Of a stretch of DNA of 53,867 bases, positions 1 through 6,961 are shown piece after piece; the first letter of the stretch is position 1; each line of letters opens with the position of its first letter. The position numbers and the translations under genes are program-made. This DNA comes from Cricetibacter osteomyelitidis (GTDB taxonomy: Bacteria > Pseudomonadota > Gammaproteobacteria > Enterobacterales > Pasteurellaceae). Under the pieces are notes generated by a model. The model saw only the letters and a program-made list of their open reading frames with translations. It ran no database searches and was not told the DNA's origin. The stretch lies in NCBI RefSeq assembly GCF_004340985.1, contig NZ_SLYB01000016.1, forward strand, positions 1-53,867, written 5' to 3'.

Positions 1-335
1 ATACGATTTTGGCTTAGCGTGCTGGCATCAATCACTTTTTCGGTTAGGTTCATCCCCAAAAACCAACGGTAAGCCACATTGACTTCAATCTCTTTGACCA
101 ACTGACGTTCGCTTTTAATGCCGAAAAGATAGCCGAGTAGCATTATTTTGAACAAGCGAACAGGGTCAACGGCAGGACGACCGTTATCGTGGCAATACAG
201 ATGGGCGACTTCATCGCGGATAAACTCAAAATCAATGGCTTTAGCCACTTTGCGGACAAGATGGTCTTTAGGAACGAGTTGTTCGAGACTTATCATCTCA
301 AGTTCATATTGTGGAGAGACGGTATTTTTGAGCAT
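1..335 (-). CDS. IS1182-like transposase, N-terminal part (truncated by window edge)
   Basis: Reading the minus strand from the ATG at 335-333 gives 111 uninterrupted codons beginning MLKNTVSPQYELEMISLEQL, followed by FEFIRDEVAHLY, DPVRLFKIMLLGYLFG and IKSERQLVKEIEVNVAYRWF. This is the typical N-terminal region (DUF772-like) of IS1182/IS5-type DDE transposases. The catalytic DDE part lies outside the window. An aagga ribosome site precedes the start, and an in-frame ATG lies six bases upstream. The first 44 residues match the copy at 53737 with one visible substitution. Both copies are transcribed away from the window centre. Confidence 0.85.
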   Translation of the reverse strand, partial: MLKNTVSPQYELEMISLEQLVPKDHLVRKVAKAIDFEFIRDEVAHLYCHDNGRPAVDPVRLFKIMLLGYLFGIKSERQLVKEIEVNVAYRWFLGMNLTEKVIDASTLSQNR

Positions 336-366
336 AGGCATTTCCTTTTCGATAGACCTATTAGAG

Positions 367-396
367 CAAACCTCTAGATGTATGTCTAGAGGTTTG
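367..396. repeat. 30-nt hairpin upstream of the left IS transposase
   Basis: Perfect 12-bp arms (caaacctctaga / tctagaggtttg) surround a 6-nt loop. The same hairpin with a slightly different loop sits at 53675-53704 in the right copy, so it belongs to the IS. It lies between the IS tip and the transposase start, where it could shield the gene from read-through transcription. That role is inference. Confidence 0.75.
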
Positions 397-408
397 TCAG
401 CGGTCTGA

Positions 409-436
409 AGCGGAAACAATGAGTTTCCGCTTTTTT
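409..436 (+). terminator. Rho-independent terminator next to the left IS
   Basis: A 9-bp stem (agcggaaac / gtttccgct) with a 5-nt loop is followed by six T residues. It begins at the first base after the IS end. It probably belonged to the gene that lay upstream before the IS inserted. Confidence 0.75.
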
Positions 437-537
437 ATTTTGGTTTATGTGGTAGAATTTAACCGATTATGATTCTGAATGTGACCTTTTAATGTTGGGA
501 TACATTCAATAATATGACATCTTTTGATAAATATATA
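437..537. other. Short intergenic stretch with a possible promoter
   Basis: No open reading frame is visible. An extended -10-like element (TGtGGTAGAAT, about 449-459) lies about 80 bases before the hairpin at 538-560. This would drive either rdgB or a short transcript ending at that hairpin. Confidence 0.3.
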
Positions 538-560
538 AAACCGTCCACGGACGGTTTTTT
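538..560 (+). terminator. Terminator-like hairpin in front of rdgB
   Basis: The stem aaaccgtc/gacggttt with loop cacg is followed by T residues to 560, only about 14 bases before the rdgB ATG at 575. So close to the start, it may terminate an upstream transcript or act as an attenuator in the rdgB leader. Confidence 0.7.
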
Positions 561-574
561 ACATAGGATAAAAT

Positions 575-1171
575 ATGAAACAAAAAATCGTACTCGCCAC
601 CGGCAACCAAGGCAAAGTAAAAGAAATGGCGGATGTGTTGGCTGATTTTGGTTTTGAAGTGGTAGCACAAACGGATTTGGGGATAGAAAGTCCGGAAGAA
701 ACCGGTTTGACTTTTGTGGAAAACGCCATCTTAAAAGCCCGTTATGCGGCGGAAAAATCCGGTTTGCCTGCGATTGCTGATGATTCCGGTTTGGTTGTGG
801 AGGCATTAAACGGGGCACCGGGATTATATTCCGCCCGTTATGCGGGAAAAGACGGCGATGATACGGCAAATCGTCAGAAATTATTGCATGAACTGGCAAA
901 TAAACCGGCTGATCAACGCCAAGCAAAATTTGTCAGCTGTATTGTATTATTGCAACATCCAATGGATCCCAGCCCGATTATCGCCGAAGGTGAATGTCAC
1001 GGTATAATTGCTTTTGCAGAAAAAGGTGAAAACGGTTTTGGTTATGACAGTTTATTTTTCAGCCCGGAAATCAACCGCACTTTTGCAGAACTGGAAACCG
1101 CAGAAAAGAAAAAAATCTCTCATCGTGCTCGTGCTTTAGCCGTATTAAAACAAAAGTTAAACGGTCGCTAG
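575..1171 (+). CDS. rdgB: XTP/dITP diphosphatase (non-canonical purine NTP pyrophosphatase)
   Basis: A cytoplasmic house-cleaning enzyme of the Ham1/RdgB family. It hydrolyses dITP, ITP and XTP to monophosphates so that deaminated purines do not enter DNA or RNA. The 198-residue length is normal. The family opening motif TGNQGK is at residues 9-14, and the substrate-binding stretch [20 protein letters not shown] follows near residues 68-87. FGYDSLFF near residue 150 is also typical. An aggata ribosome site precedes the ATG. hemW begins one base after the stop, so the two are co-transcribed. The start lies just downstream of a terminator-like hairpin. Confidence 0.95.
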   Translation: MKQKIVLATGNQGKVKEMADVLADFGFEVVAQTDLGIESPEETGLTFVENAILKARYAAEKSGLPAIADDSGLVVEALNGAPGLYSARYAGKDGDDTANRQKLLHELANKPADQRQAKFVSCIVLLQHPMDPSPIIAEGECHGIIAFAEKGENGFGYDSLFFSPEINRTFAELETAEKKKISHRARALAVLKQKLNGR

Positions 1172-1172
1172 A

Positions 1173-2318
1173 ATGAATTTCCCCCCGTTAAGTCTATATG
1201 TGCATATACCTTGGTGTGTACAGAAATGCCCTTATTGCGACTTTAATTCGCACACCCTGCGTCATGATGTGCCGGAACAGGATTATATTCAGCATTTATT
1301 GGTTGATTTACGCCGGGATCTTGTTCGCTATCAATCCGCTGTTGTGAATCGCACGTTGCAATCGATTTTTATCGGCGGTGGTACTCCGAGCCTGTTTTCA
1401 CCGGAAAGTATCGCATTGTTATTAAAAGAAATTCAAGCATTAATTCCTTTTGACGAACATATTGAAATTACGTTGGAAGCCAATCCCGGTACAGCGGAAG
1501 CCGAGCGGTTTAAAGGTTATGTACAAGCAGGCATTACCCGCATTTCAATGGGCATTCAAAGTTTTAACGATGACAAATTGCAACGTCTAGGGCGGATTCA
1601 TAATGCACTTGAAGCCAAAAGTGCGGTGGAATATGCAAAAAATTCCGGGCTTAAGAGTTTTAACTTGGATTTAATGCACGGTTTGCCGAATCAGACTTTA
1701 ACGGAAGCCTTGGATGATTTACGTCAGGCTATCGAATTAAATCCGCCGCATTTATCTTGGTATCAATTGACCATAGAACCGAATACGCTGTTTGCTTCCC
1801 GTCCGCCGAAATTACCCGATGACGATGCGTTATGGGATATTTTTGAACAAGGGCATCAATTATTGACCGCTGCCGGTTATCAACAGTATGAAACGTCCGC
1901 TTATGCCAAATCCGGTTTTCAATGCAAACATAATTTGAATTATTGGCGGTTCGGCGATTATTTAGCGATTGGTTGCGGTGCACACGGCAAAATCAGTTTT
2001 TCCGACGGGCGAATTATGCGTTTTTCCAAAACCAAGCACCCCAAAGGCTATATGCAAGGGGAATACTTGTATGAAGAAAAAAACGTGGCAGAAATCGACC
2101 GCACTTTTGAATTTTTTATGAATCGTTTCCGTTTATTGGAACCCGTACCGAAAATTGAATTTAGTCAATTCACCGGATTGCCGCAAAGTGCGGTAGAAAA
2201 CGGCATAAAGCTAGCGTTGGAACAAGGATTTTTAATTGAGACGGAAACCGCTTGGCTGGTGACGGAGCGGGGTAAATTATTTTTAAACGAATTGCTTGAG
2301 ATATTTTTACCTGAATAG
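1173..2318 (+). CDS. hemW: Radical SAM heme chaperone HemW
   Basis: HemW (formerly called an oxygen-independent coproporphyrinogen oxidase-like protein) binds heme and hands it to respiratory proteins. The 381 residues include the radical SAM cluster motif C15-x3-C19-x2-C22 (WCVQKCPYCDF), followed by the glycine-rich FIGGGTPS near residue 67. The length fits HemW, and the extra N-terminal extension of true HemN is absent. The gene starts one base after the rdgB stop. Two uptake signals (1619-1627, 2186-2194) lie inside the gene. Placement near cytochrome bd genes is probably coincidental. Confidence 0.92.
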   Translation: MNFPPLSLYVHIPWCVQKCPYCDFNSHTLRHDVPEQDYIQHLLVDLRRDLVRYQSAVVNRTLQSIFIGGGTPSLFSPESIALLLKEIQALIPFDEHIEITLEANPGTAEAERFKGYVQAGITRISMGIQSFNDDKLQRLGRIHNALEAKSAVEYAKNSGLKSFNLDLMHGLPNQTLTEALDDLRQAIELNPPHLSWYQLTIEPNTLFASRPPKLPDDDALWDIFEQGHQLLTAAGYQQYETSAYAKSGFQCKHNLNYWRFGDYLAIGCGAHGKISFSDGRIMRFSKTKHPKGYMQGEYLYEEKNVAEIDRTFEFFMNRFRLLEPVPKIEFSQFTGLPQSAVENGIKLALEQGFLIETETAWLVTERGKLFLNELLEIFLPE

Positions 2319-2371
2319 CTTGTTTATTACTGCGAATAGTTATAAATTAACGAAATTAAACACTATGCAAA

Positions 2372-2384
2372 TGCAAAGTTTGCA
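2372..2384. promoter_or_regulatory. Palindrome in the rpiA upstream region
   Basis: TGCAAAGTTTGCA is a perfect inverted repeat about 70 bases before rpiA, and its right arm contains a possible -35 (TTGCAA). It may be an operator, but no known regulator is recognised. Confidence 0.3.
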
Positions 2385-2453
2385 AAAATAACTTTTTATT
2401 ATAAACTCCGTAAGAAAATTATTTTATTTATCAAAAAAATTAAGGAATAATCA

Positions 2454-3113
2454 ATGAACCAGCTGGAAATGAAGAAATTAGCCGCACATGAAGCGTTAAA
2501 ATTTGTGAAACCGGGAACTATCATTGGCGTAGGGAGCGGTTCTACGGTCAATTGCTTTATTGAAGCACTAGGTGAAATGCGTGATGATATTAAAGGTGCG
2601 GTAGCCGCATCAAAAAATTCTGAAGAATTATTACGTAAACAAGGCATTGAAGTGTTGAGTGCTAATGATGTTTCGGCATTGGATATTTATGTGGACGGTG
2701 CGGATGAGATCACACCGCATAAAGCCATGATTAAAGGCGGCGGTGCGGCATTGACCCGTGAAAAAATCGTTGCGGCGTTAGCAAAAAAATTTATTTGTAT
2801 TGTGGATTCCAGCAAACAAGTGGATGTATTGGGTTCGACTTTCGCTTTGCCGGTGGAAGTGATTCCAATGGCTCGTTCTCAAGTGGCACGTAAATTGGTT
2901 TCATTAGGCGGTTCGCCGGAATATCGTGAAGGCGTAATCACCGATAACGGCAATGTAATTTTAGATGTCTATAATTTCAAAATCTTAAATCCGGTAGAAA
3001 TGGAAAAAGAATTAAACAATATTGCCGGCGTGGTAACAAACGGCATTTTCGCCTTACGTCCGGCCGATGTTACTATCGTTGGTACTCCGGATGGTGCAAA
3101 AGTGATCGAATAA
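2454..3113 (+). CDS. rpiA: Ribose-5-phosphate isomerase A
   Basis: Interconverts ribose-5-phosphate and ribulose-5-phosphate in the non-oxidative pentose phosphate pathway. The 219 residues match the usual RpiA length. Phosphate-binding GVGSGSTV lies at residues 25-32, the active-site DGADEI near 82-87, and [12 protein letters not shown] just after. An aaggaa ribosome site precedes the ATG. It has its own upstream A/T-rich gap of about 135 bases after hemW. serA follows after about 40 bases, the rpiA-serA order seen in relatives. Confidence 0.96.
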   Translation: MNQLEMKKLAAHEALKFVKPGTIIGVGSGSTVNCFIEALGEMRDDIKGAVAASKNSEELLRKQGIEVLSANDVSALDIYVDGADEITPHKAMIKGGGAALTREKIVAALAKKFICIVDSSKQVDVLGSTFALPVEVIPMARSQVARKLVSLGGSPEYREGVITDNGNVILDVYNFKILNPVEMEKELNNIAGVVTNGIFALRPADVTIVGTPDGAKVIE

Positions 3114-3153
3114 ATAATGAATTTTCATAATTATTAGTAAGGAAGAAAAGCAA

Positions 3154-4386
3154 ATGACAGCAAAAGTATCTCTTGATAAAGCCAAAATTAAGTTTTTACT
3201 CTTAGAAGGCGTACATCAAACCGCATTGGATGTATTAACCTCAGCGGGTTATACCAATATTGAATACCATAAAAAAGCACTTGATGAAGCAGAATTAAAA
3301 GAAGCTATCAAAGATGCACATTTTATCGGTATTCGTTCCCGTACGCATTTAACGGCGGATGTATTGGAACACGCCGGTAAATTGATTGCTATCGGTTGTT
3401 TCTGTATCGGTACCAACCAAGTGGATCTGGAAGCGGCAAAATTAAAAGGTATTCCGGTATTTAATGCACCATTTTCCAACACCCGCTCTGTTGCGGAATT
3501 GGTGTTGGGCGAGATCTTGTTATTAATGCGCAATATTCCGCAAGCTAACGCAGAAGTTCACCGTGGCGTATGGAATAAATCTGCCGTAGGTTCGAATGAA
3601 GTGCGGGGTAAAAAATTAGGGATTGTGGGTTACGGTCATATCGGCTCGCAGCTCAGTATCATTGCGGAAAGCCTTGGTTTACAAGTGTTTTTCTATGATA
3701 TTGAAAATAAATTACCGTTAGGTAACGCTCAACAAGTACGTAATTTGGAAGATTTATTAGGCAGCTGCGACATTATTTCTCTGCACGTGCCGGAAAATGC
3801 CTCCACTAAGAATTTAATGAACGCGGAACGTATCGCACAATTAAAGCAAGACAGCATTTTTATTAATGCGGCTCGCGGAACCGTGGTGGATATCGATGCT
3901 TTGGCGAAAGCCTTGGAGGAAGGCAGGATTCGTGGTGCGGCGGTTGACGTATTCCCGGTTGAACCGGCATCTGCCAACGAAGTATTCGAATCGCCGTTAC
4001 GTAAATTCGACAATGTGATTTTAACACCTCATATCGGCGGTTCTACTGCCGAAGCACAAGAAAATATCGGTGCGGAAGTGGCGGGTAAATTCGTAAAATA
4101 TTCCGACAACGGCTCAACCTTAAGTGCGGTGAATTTCCCGGAAGTTTCCTTACCGGAACACAGCAAAGCCAAACGTTTATTACATATTCACGAAAATCGT
4201 CCGGGTATTTTAAACAAAATCAACCAAATATTCGTGGATGAAAATATCAACGTAGCATCTCAATATCTACAAACGGATTCAAATATCGGCTATGTGGTTG
4301 TAGATGTGGAAGCTGTTGATTCCGCACCGATTTTACAAAGATTACGTGAAATTGACGGCACAATTAAAGTGCGGGTATTGTTCTAA
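3154..4386 (+). CDS. serA: D-3-phosphoglycerate dehydrogenase
   Basis: Catalyses the first committed step of serine synthesis, oxidising 3-phosphoglycerate with NAD. The 410-residue protein has the D-2-hydroxyacid dehydrogenase fold. The Rossmann motif GYGHIGSQL is near residues 160-168, AARGTVVDIDAL near 240, and the catalytic His in TPHIGGS near 293. A C-terminal ACT domain (about 340-410, HENRPGILNKIN) is the serine-sensing regulatory module. It starts about 40 bases after rpiA with an aaggaag ribosome site. The IS605-like element begins 17 bases after its stop, so no native terminator is visible. Confidence 0.97.
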   Translation: MTAKVSLDKAKIKFLLLEGVHQTALDVLTSAGYTNIEYHKKALDEAELKEAIKDAHFIGIRSRTHLTADVLEHAGKLIAIGCFCIGTNQVDLEAAKLKGIPVFNAPFSNTRSVAELVLGEILLLMRNIPQANAEVHRGVWNKSAVGSNEVRGKKLGIVGYGHIGSQLSIIAESLGLQVFFYDIENKLPLGNAQQVRNLEDLLGSCDIISLHVPENASTKNLMNAERIAQLKQDSIFINAARGTVVDIDALAKALEEGRIRGAAVDVFPVEPASANEVFESPLRKFDNVILTPHIGGSTAEAQENIGAEVAGKFVKYSDNGSTLSAVNFPEVSLPEHSKAKRLLHIHENRPGILNKINQIFVDENINVASQYLQTDSNIGYVVVDVEAVDSAPILQRLREIDGTIKVRVLF

Positions 4387-4413
4387 TTCGGTTTATCACT
4401 TACCGCCGTAACC

Positions 4414-4433
4414 CCCTGTCCTTTAGGGCAGGG
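4414..4433. repeat. Left-end hairpin of the IS605-like element
   Basis: An 8-bp stem with one G-T pair (ccctgtcc / gggcaggg) and loop ttta lies 10 bases inside the left boundary. Such hairpins are the single-strand recognition sites of TnpA. Confidence 0.75.
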
Positions 4434-4450
4434 ATATAAGGCGGTTCTAA

Positions 4451-4867
4451 CTAATCAGGTGTTTTTTGTTGCTCAATATATTGCCGAATAATGGAAATTG
4501 GTGCGCCACCGCAACTGCCGGCAAAATAAGAAGGAGACCACAACGCATTACCCCATAATTTTTGCTTAATTGTCGGATAATTTTTCTGCCTAATCATTCG
4601 GCTTGAAACGCCTTTCAAACAATTCACTAAATTTGAAACAGCGACTTTGGGAGGATAGTTCACAAGCAAATGAACGTGATCATTTTCACCGTCAAACTCA
4701 ATAAGTTCAGCTTCAAAATCACGACAAACACTTTCAAAAATCAGTTTTAAATCGTCTAAAATCGCTTTTGTAAAAACTTGTCTGCGATATTTTGTTACAA
4801 AGACTAAGTGAATGTGTAAATTAAAAACAACGTGGCGACCACGTCTAATATCCATTTCTTTTTTCAT
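4451..4867 (-). CDS. tnpA: IS200/IS605-family Y1 HUH transposase
   Basis: A single-strand DNA transposase that cuts and rejoins element ends through a tyrosine. The 138 residues carry the metal-binding HUH motif HVH at 64-66 (NDHVHLLV) and the nucleophile tyrosine Y130 in IIRQYIEQQ. FVTKYRRQVF near residue 23 is typical of this family. The gene diverges from tnpB with a 44-base gap, which must hold both promoters. Length and motifs indicate an active enzyme. Confidence 0.93.
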   Translation of the reverse strand: MKKEMDIRRGRHVVFNLHIHLVFVTKYRRQVFTKAILDDLKLIFESVCRDFEAELIEFDGENDHVHLLVNYPPKVAVSNLVNCLKGVSSRMIRQKNYPTIKQKLWGNALWSPSYFAGSCGGAPISIIRQYIEQQKTPD

Positions 4868-4911
4868 AGACCAAGCATATAATTGTAAAAAATTACATTA
4901 TCGGATACATA

Positions 4912-6096
4912 ATGCTCATTCGTAAAGCCTTTAAATTTGAAATTAGACCAAGTGGCGAACAGCAACGCAAAATCAATCAGTTTTGTGGCTGTTCTCGTTT
5001 TGTGTTTAATAAGGCATTAGATTGGCAGAAACAGGCTTATGAGCAAGAACCGAAAACGAAATTCAGCTACACCAAATTAGCCAATTTTTTACTGCAGTGG
5101 AAAAAGGAATTTGAATGGCTAAAAAAATGCCATAGCCAAGTTTTGCAACAATCTTTAAAAGATTTAGAGAATGCTTATCGTCATTTTTTTAGCAAACGTT
5201 CAGGCTTCCCAAAATTCAAGAAAAAGGGGGTAAAGGACAGCTTTCGTTACCCACAAGGTTGCAAAATTGAGCAGGAAAATAATCGTTTGTGGTTACCTAA
5301 AATCGGCTGGGTGCGTTATCGTAACAGCCGTGAAGTTGTGGGGGAAATCAAAAACGTTACCGTCAGTAAAAAGTGCGGTCGATTTTTTGTGAGTATTCAA
5401 ACGGAATTTGAACAGTCAATCCCACAACATCAAGGTTCAGAAATCGGGATTGATATGGGCGTAGCACGCTTTGTCACACTTTCAAACGGTGATTATTTTG
5501 AGTCATTAAACAGTTTCAAAAAACATCAAAACGCCTTAAGAAAGGCACAGCAATCTTTAAGTCGGAAAGTGAAATTTAGCCAAAACTGGCTAAAACAAAA
5601 AGCGAAAATCGGCAAAATTCACCATAACATCAGCAATGCTCGTAAAGACTATTTGCACAAAATTTCAACGCTAATCAGCAAAAACCACGCAATGATATTT
5701 GTTGAAGATTTGCAGGTAGCAAATATGAGTAAATCTGCAAAAGGCACACTCGAACGGCACGGCAAGAATGTCGCTCAAAAATCAGGATTAAACCGCTCGA
5801 TTCTTGACCAAAGTTGGTACGAATTTCGTAGGCAATTAGAATACAAATCCGCTTGGTTAGGTGGCTATTTGATTCTTGTTAATCCGAAAAACACCAGCCG
5901 TACTTGCCCTTGTTGTGGATATACGGACAAAGAAAATCGTCAAACGCAGGCAAATTTTGAGTGTGTAGAATGCGGATACCAAAATAATGCGGATGTGGTT
6001 GGTGCAATGAATGTATTAAGGGCGGGACACGCCCAGCTCGCTTGTGAAGTGAACGGCATAAGCCGTCAGCAGCAAGAACTTATCGAGGTGAGCTAA
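4912..6096 (+). CDS. tnpB: TnpB RNA-guided nuclease of IS605-like element
   Basis: TnpB is the ancestor-like relative of Cas12. It uses a guide RNA from the element's right end to cut target DNA and help keep the element at its site. The 394 residues include the RuvC catalytic acids D181 (GIDMGVARF), E265 (IFVEDLQ) and D361 (NNADVVGAMN). A zinc ribbon with CPCCGY and CVECGY lies near 333-354. All catalytic residues are present, so it should be functional. A consensus uptake signal with its AT tail (5371-5379) lies inside the gene. Guide-RNA use is family knowledge, not seen here. Confidence 0.93.
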   Translation: MLIRKAFKFEIRPSGEQQRKINQFCGCSRFVFNKALDWQKQAYEQEPKTKFSYTKLANFLLQWKKEFEWLKKCHSQVLQQSLKDLENAYRHFFSKRSGFPKFKKKGVKDSFRYPQGCKIEQENNRLWLPKIGWVRYRNSREVVGEIKNVTVSKKCGRFFVSIQTEFEQSIPQHQGSEIGIDMGVARFVTLSNGDYFESLNSFKKHQNALRKAQQSLSRKVKFSQNWLKQKAKIGKIHHNISNARKDYLHKISTLISKNHAMIFVEDLQVANMSKSAKGTLERHGKNVAQKSGLNRSILDQSWYEFRRQLEYKSAWLGGYLILVNPKNTSRTCPCCGYTDKENRQTQANFECVECGYQNNADVVGAMNVLRAGHAQLACEVNGISRQQQELIEVS

Positions 6097-6153
6097 GTCT
6101 TCGGACTTAGACACGGTAGGAATCCCCCGACTTTAGTCGGGGGAGGATGTCAA
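5990..6153 (+). ncRNA. Probable reRNA (omega RNA) region at the 3' end of tnpB
   Basis: In IS200/IS605 elements the guide RNA overlaps the tnpB 3' end and runs through the right-end hairpin, with the guide segment copied from flanking DNA. Here the tnpB tail and the hairpin at 6124-6143 have that arrangement, and the guide would begin after 6153. The 5' boundary given is arbitrary. The call rests on family knowledge and position. Confidence 0.4.
6124..6143. repeat. Right-end hairpin of the IS605-like element
   Basis: A perfect 8-bp stem (cccccgac / gtcggggg) with loop ttta ends ten bases before the right boundary. It shares the loop sequence with the left-end hairpin. Confidence 0.8.
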
Positions 6154-6169
6154 TTTAGAAAGAAATCAA

Positions 6170-6490
6170 TTAGTTGTTATAGTCTTGCTCTTGATGTTTC
6201 AAGTTGGTCAATTTGGCTAAACCCTGATCGCAACTTTTAATTTGAACCGCTAAATCCATCGCTAAAATTTGTTTTTTGCTTTGGCTGAGTTTATTTTTAA
6301 TCTTACTGACTTGCGTATGCGTACCCGGTTGTTTTTCTGCATCGGCAATTAAGTTTTCCGTTTCACTAAATAAACGCTCGCATTGCTGCGGCATGCTTGA
6401 TTGTGTATTTCCTTTTTCGTTGACCGCGAAAACAGATAGGCTTACGGTCGATCCTAAAAGTGCGGTCAAAATAAATTGAAATATTTTCAT
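6170..6490 (-). CDS. Small exported protein, probably of the DUF5339 type
   Basis: A 106-residue protein with a clear signal peptide (MKIFQFILTALLGSTVSLSVFA in outline, cleavage near residue 22). The rest is hydrophilic, Lys/Gln-rich and likely helical, with two cysteines (in PQQCERLF and IKSCDQGL) that could form a disulfide. It resembles small periplasmic proteins of unknown function in Haemophilus relatives annotated DUF5339; that match is from memory. Its 3' end is 16 bases from the IS605-like element, and it is transcribed towards it. An uptake signal at 6458-6466 overlaps the signal-peptide codons. Confidence 0.7.
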   Translation of the reverse strand: MKIFQFILTALLGSTVSLSVFAVNEKGNTQSSMPQQCERLFSETENLIADAEKQPGTHTQVSKIKNKLSQSKKQILAMDLAVQIKSCDQGLAKLTNLKHQEQDYNN

Positions 6491-6653
6491 TTGGTTATAC
6501 CTATTATTCTAAAAATCTAAGCTTAAGATTGGGTAAAATTATCAGAATTAGACGGTATTGTCTAGTTTTAGTTCATTGCTTTATATTGATTTTCGAAGAG
6601 AAGATTCAAAAAACTAGGGAAAATGTTATTAATATGTTATAAAATACATCGAT

Positions 6654-6667
6654 TTGATTTATATCAA
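6654..6667. promoter_or_regulatory. Consensus FNR box upstream of cydA
   Basis: TTGATTTATATCAA matches the FNR consensus (TTGAT-N4-ATCAA) at all ten defined positions. FNR is the oxygen-sensing regulator, and cyd genes in relatives are controlled by FNR and ArcA. The site is about 300 bases from the cydA start, so the promoter is likely well upstream with a long leader. It could also serve the divergent gene. Confidence 0.7.
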
Positions 6668-6695
6668 AAATCACCATGTTACTTATTTAGGGTTA

Positions 6696-6716
6696 TTTTT
6701 GATTTTTAATCAAAAA
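6696..6716. promoter_or_regulatory. 21-base palindrome upstream of cydA
   Basis: tttttgatt and aatcaaaaa are perfect arms around a ttt centre. It contains FNR-like half-sites with one base too many between them. It may be a second regulator site; the identity is open. Confidence 0.4.
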
Positions 6717-6856
6717 TGTGATCTAGTTAAAACTTTTGCTGTTTTTTATCCTTACAAATAGTAGTAGAATGAGCGAACGATAACTACACTATAAGTAAGT
6801 GATTAAGTGTATGTGATAAAGATAATTTTATAATATACGCTTGGCTGCTTTAGTTA

Positions 6857-6952
6857 TTGATGTGGGCATCAACGATTGGGATCGATAGGATCCTGTAAAT
6901 TAAATAGGGGTGATTACTTTGTAATCATTGTTTGGGCTTGTAGCATTACAAG
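6857..6952 (+). promoter_or_regulatory. Cluster of four short hairpins in the cydA leader
   Basis: Four consecutive stem-loops can be drawn: 6857-6872 (ttgatg/catcaa), 6879-6893 (ggatc/gatcc), 6911-6927 (tgattac/gtaatca) and 6937-6952 (cttgta/tacaag). The last overlaps the purine-rich ribosome site ahead of the cydA ATG at 6962. It may be a structured leader that modulates translation; that role is inference. Confidence 0.4.
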
Positions 6953-6961
6953 GGGTATGGG

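Larger units (their letters stand above)
1..408 (-). mobile_element. IS1182-like insertion sequence, left copy, cut by window edge
   Basis: The sequence from 408 back to 1 is the reverse complement of what is seen at 53663-53867. It starts with TCAGACCGCTGACAAACC, then a 30-nt hairpin (367-396, arms caaacctctaga/tctagaggtttg), then the transposase start. The element runs off the left edge, so its other end and any target duplication are not visible. It directly abuts a terminator-like hairpin at 409-436. The family call rests on the transposase N-terminus. Confidence 0.85.
4404..6153. mobile_element. IS200/IS605-family element with IS608-like organisation
   Basis: A complete 1750-bp element carries tnpA (minus) and tnpB (plus) diverging from the centre. 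The predicted left cleavage motif TTAC is at 4400-4403 and the right motif TCAA at 6150-6153, the same tetranucleotides as known for IS608. Subterminal hairpins lie at both ends (4414-4433 and 6124-6143), each with a TTTA loop. No terminal inverted repeat or target duplication is seen, as expected for Y1 transposition. It sits between serA and the small exported protein gene. Both genes look intact. Confidence 0.85.
6491..6961. other. Long A/T-rich intergenic region serving cydA and the small exported gene
   Basis: No coding sequence is supported. The stretch holds an FNR box, a 21-base palindrome and, nearer cydA, four short hairpins, each listed separately. It is the divergent control region between the small exported protein gene and cydABX. 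Confidence 0.6.

Noticed and set aside
148-408. 86-codon plus-strand frame at the left edge
   Set aside because: It is the antisense of the IS1182-like transposase, which reads cleanly on the minus strand.
489-926. 145-codon minus-strand frame over rdgB
   Set aside because: Antisense to the clear rdgB gene; Pro/Asn-rich shadow composition and no ribosome site.
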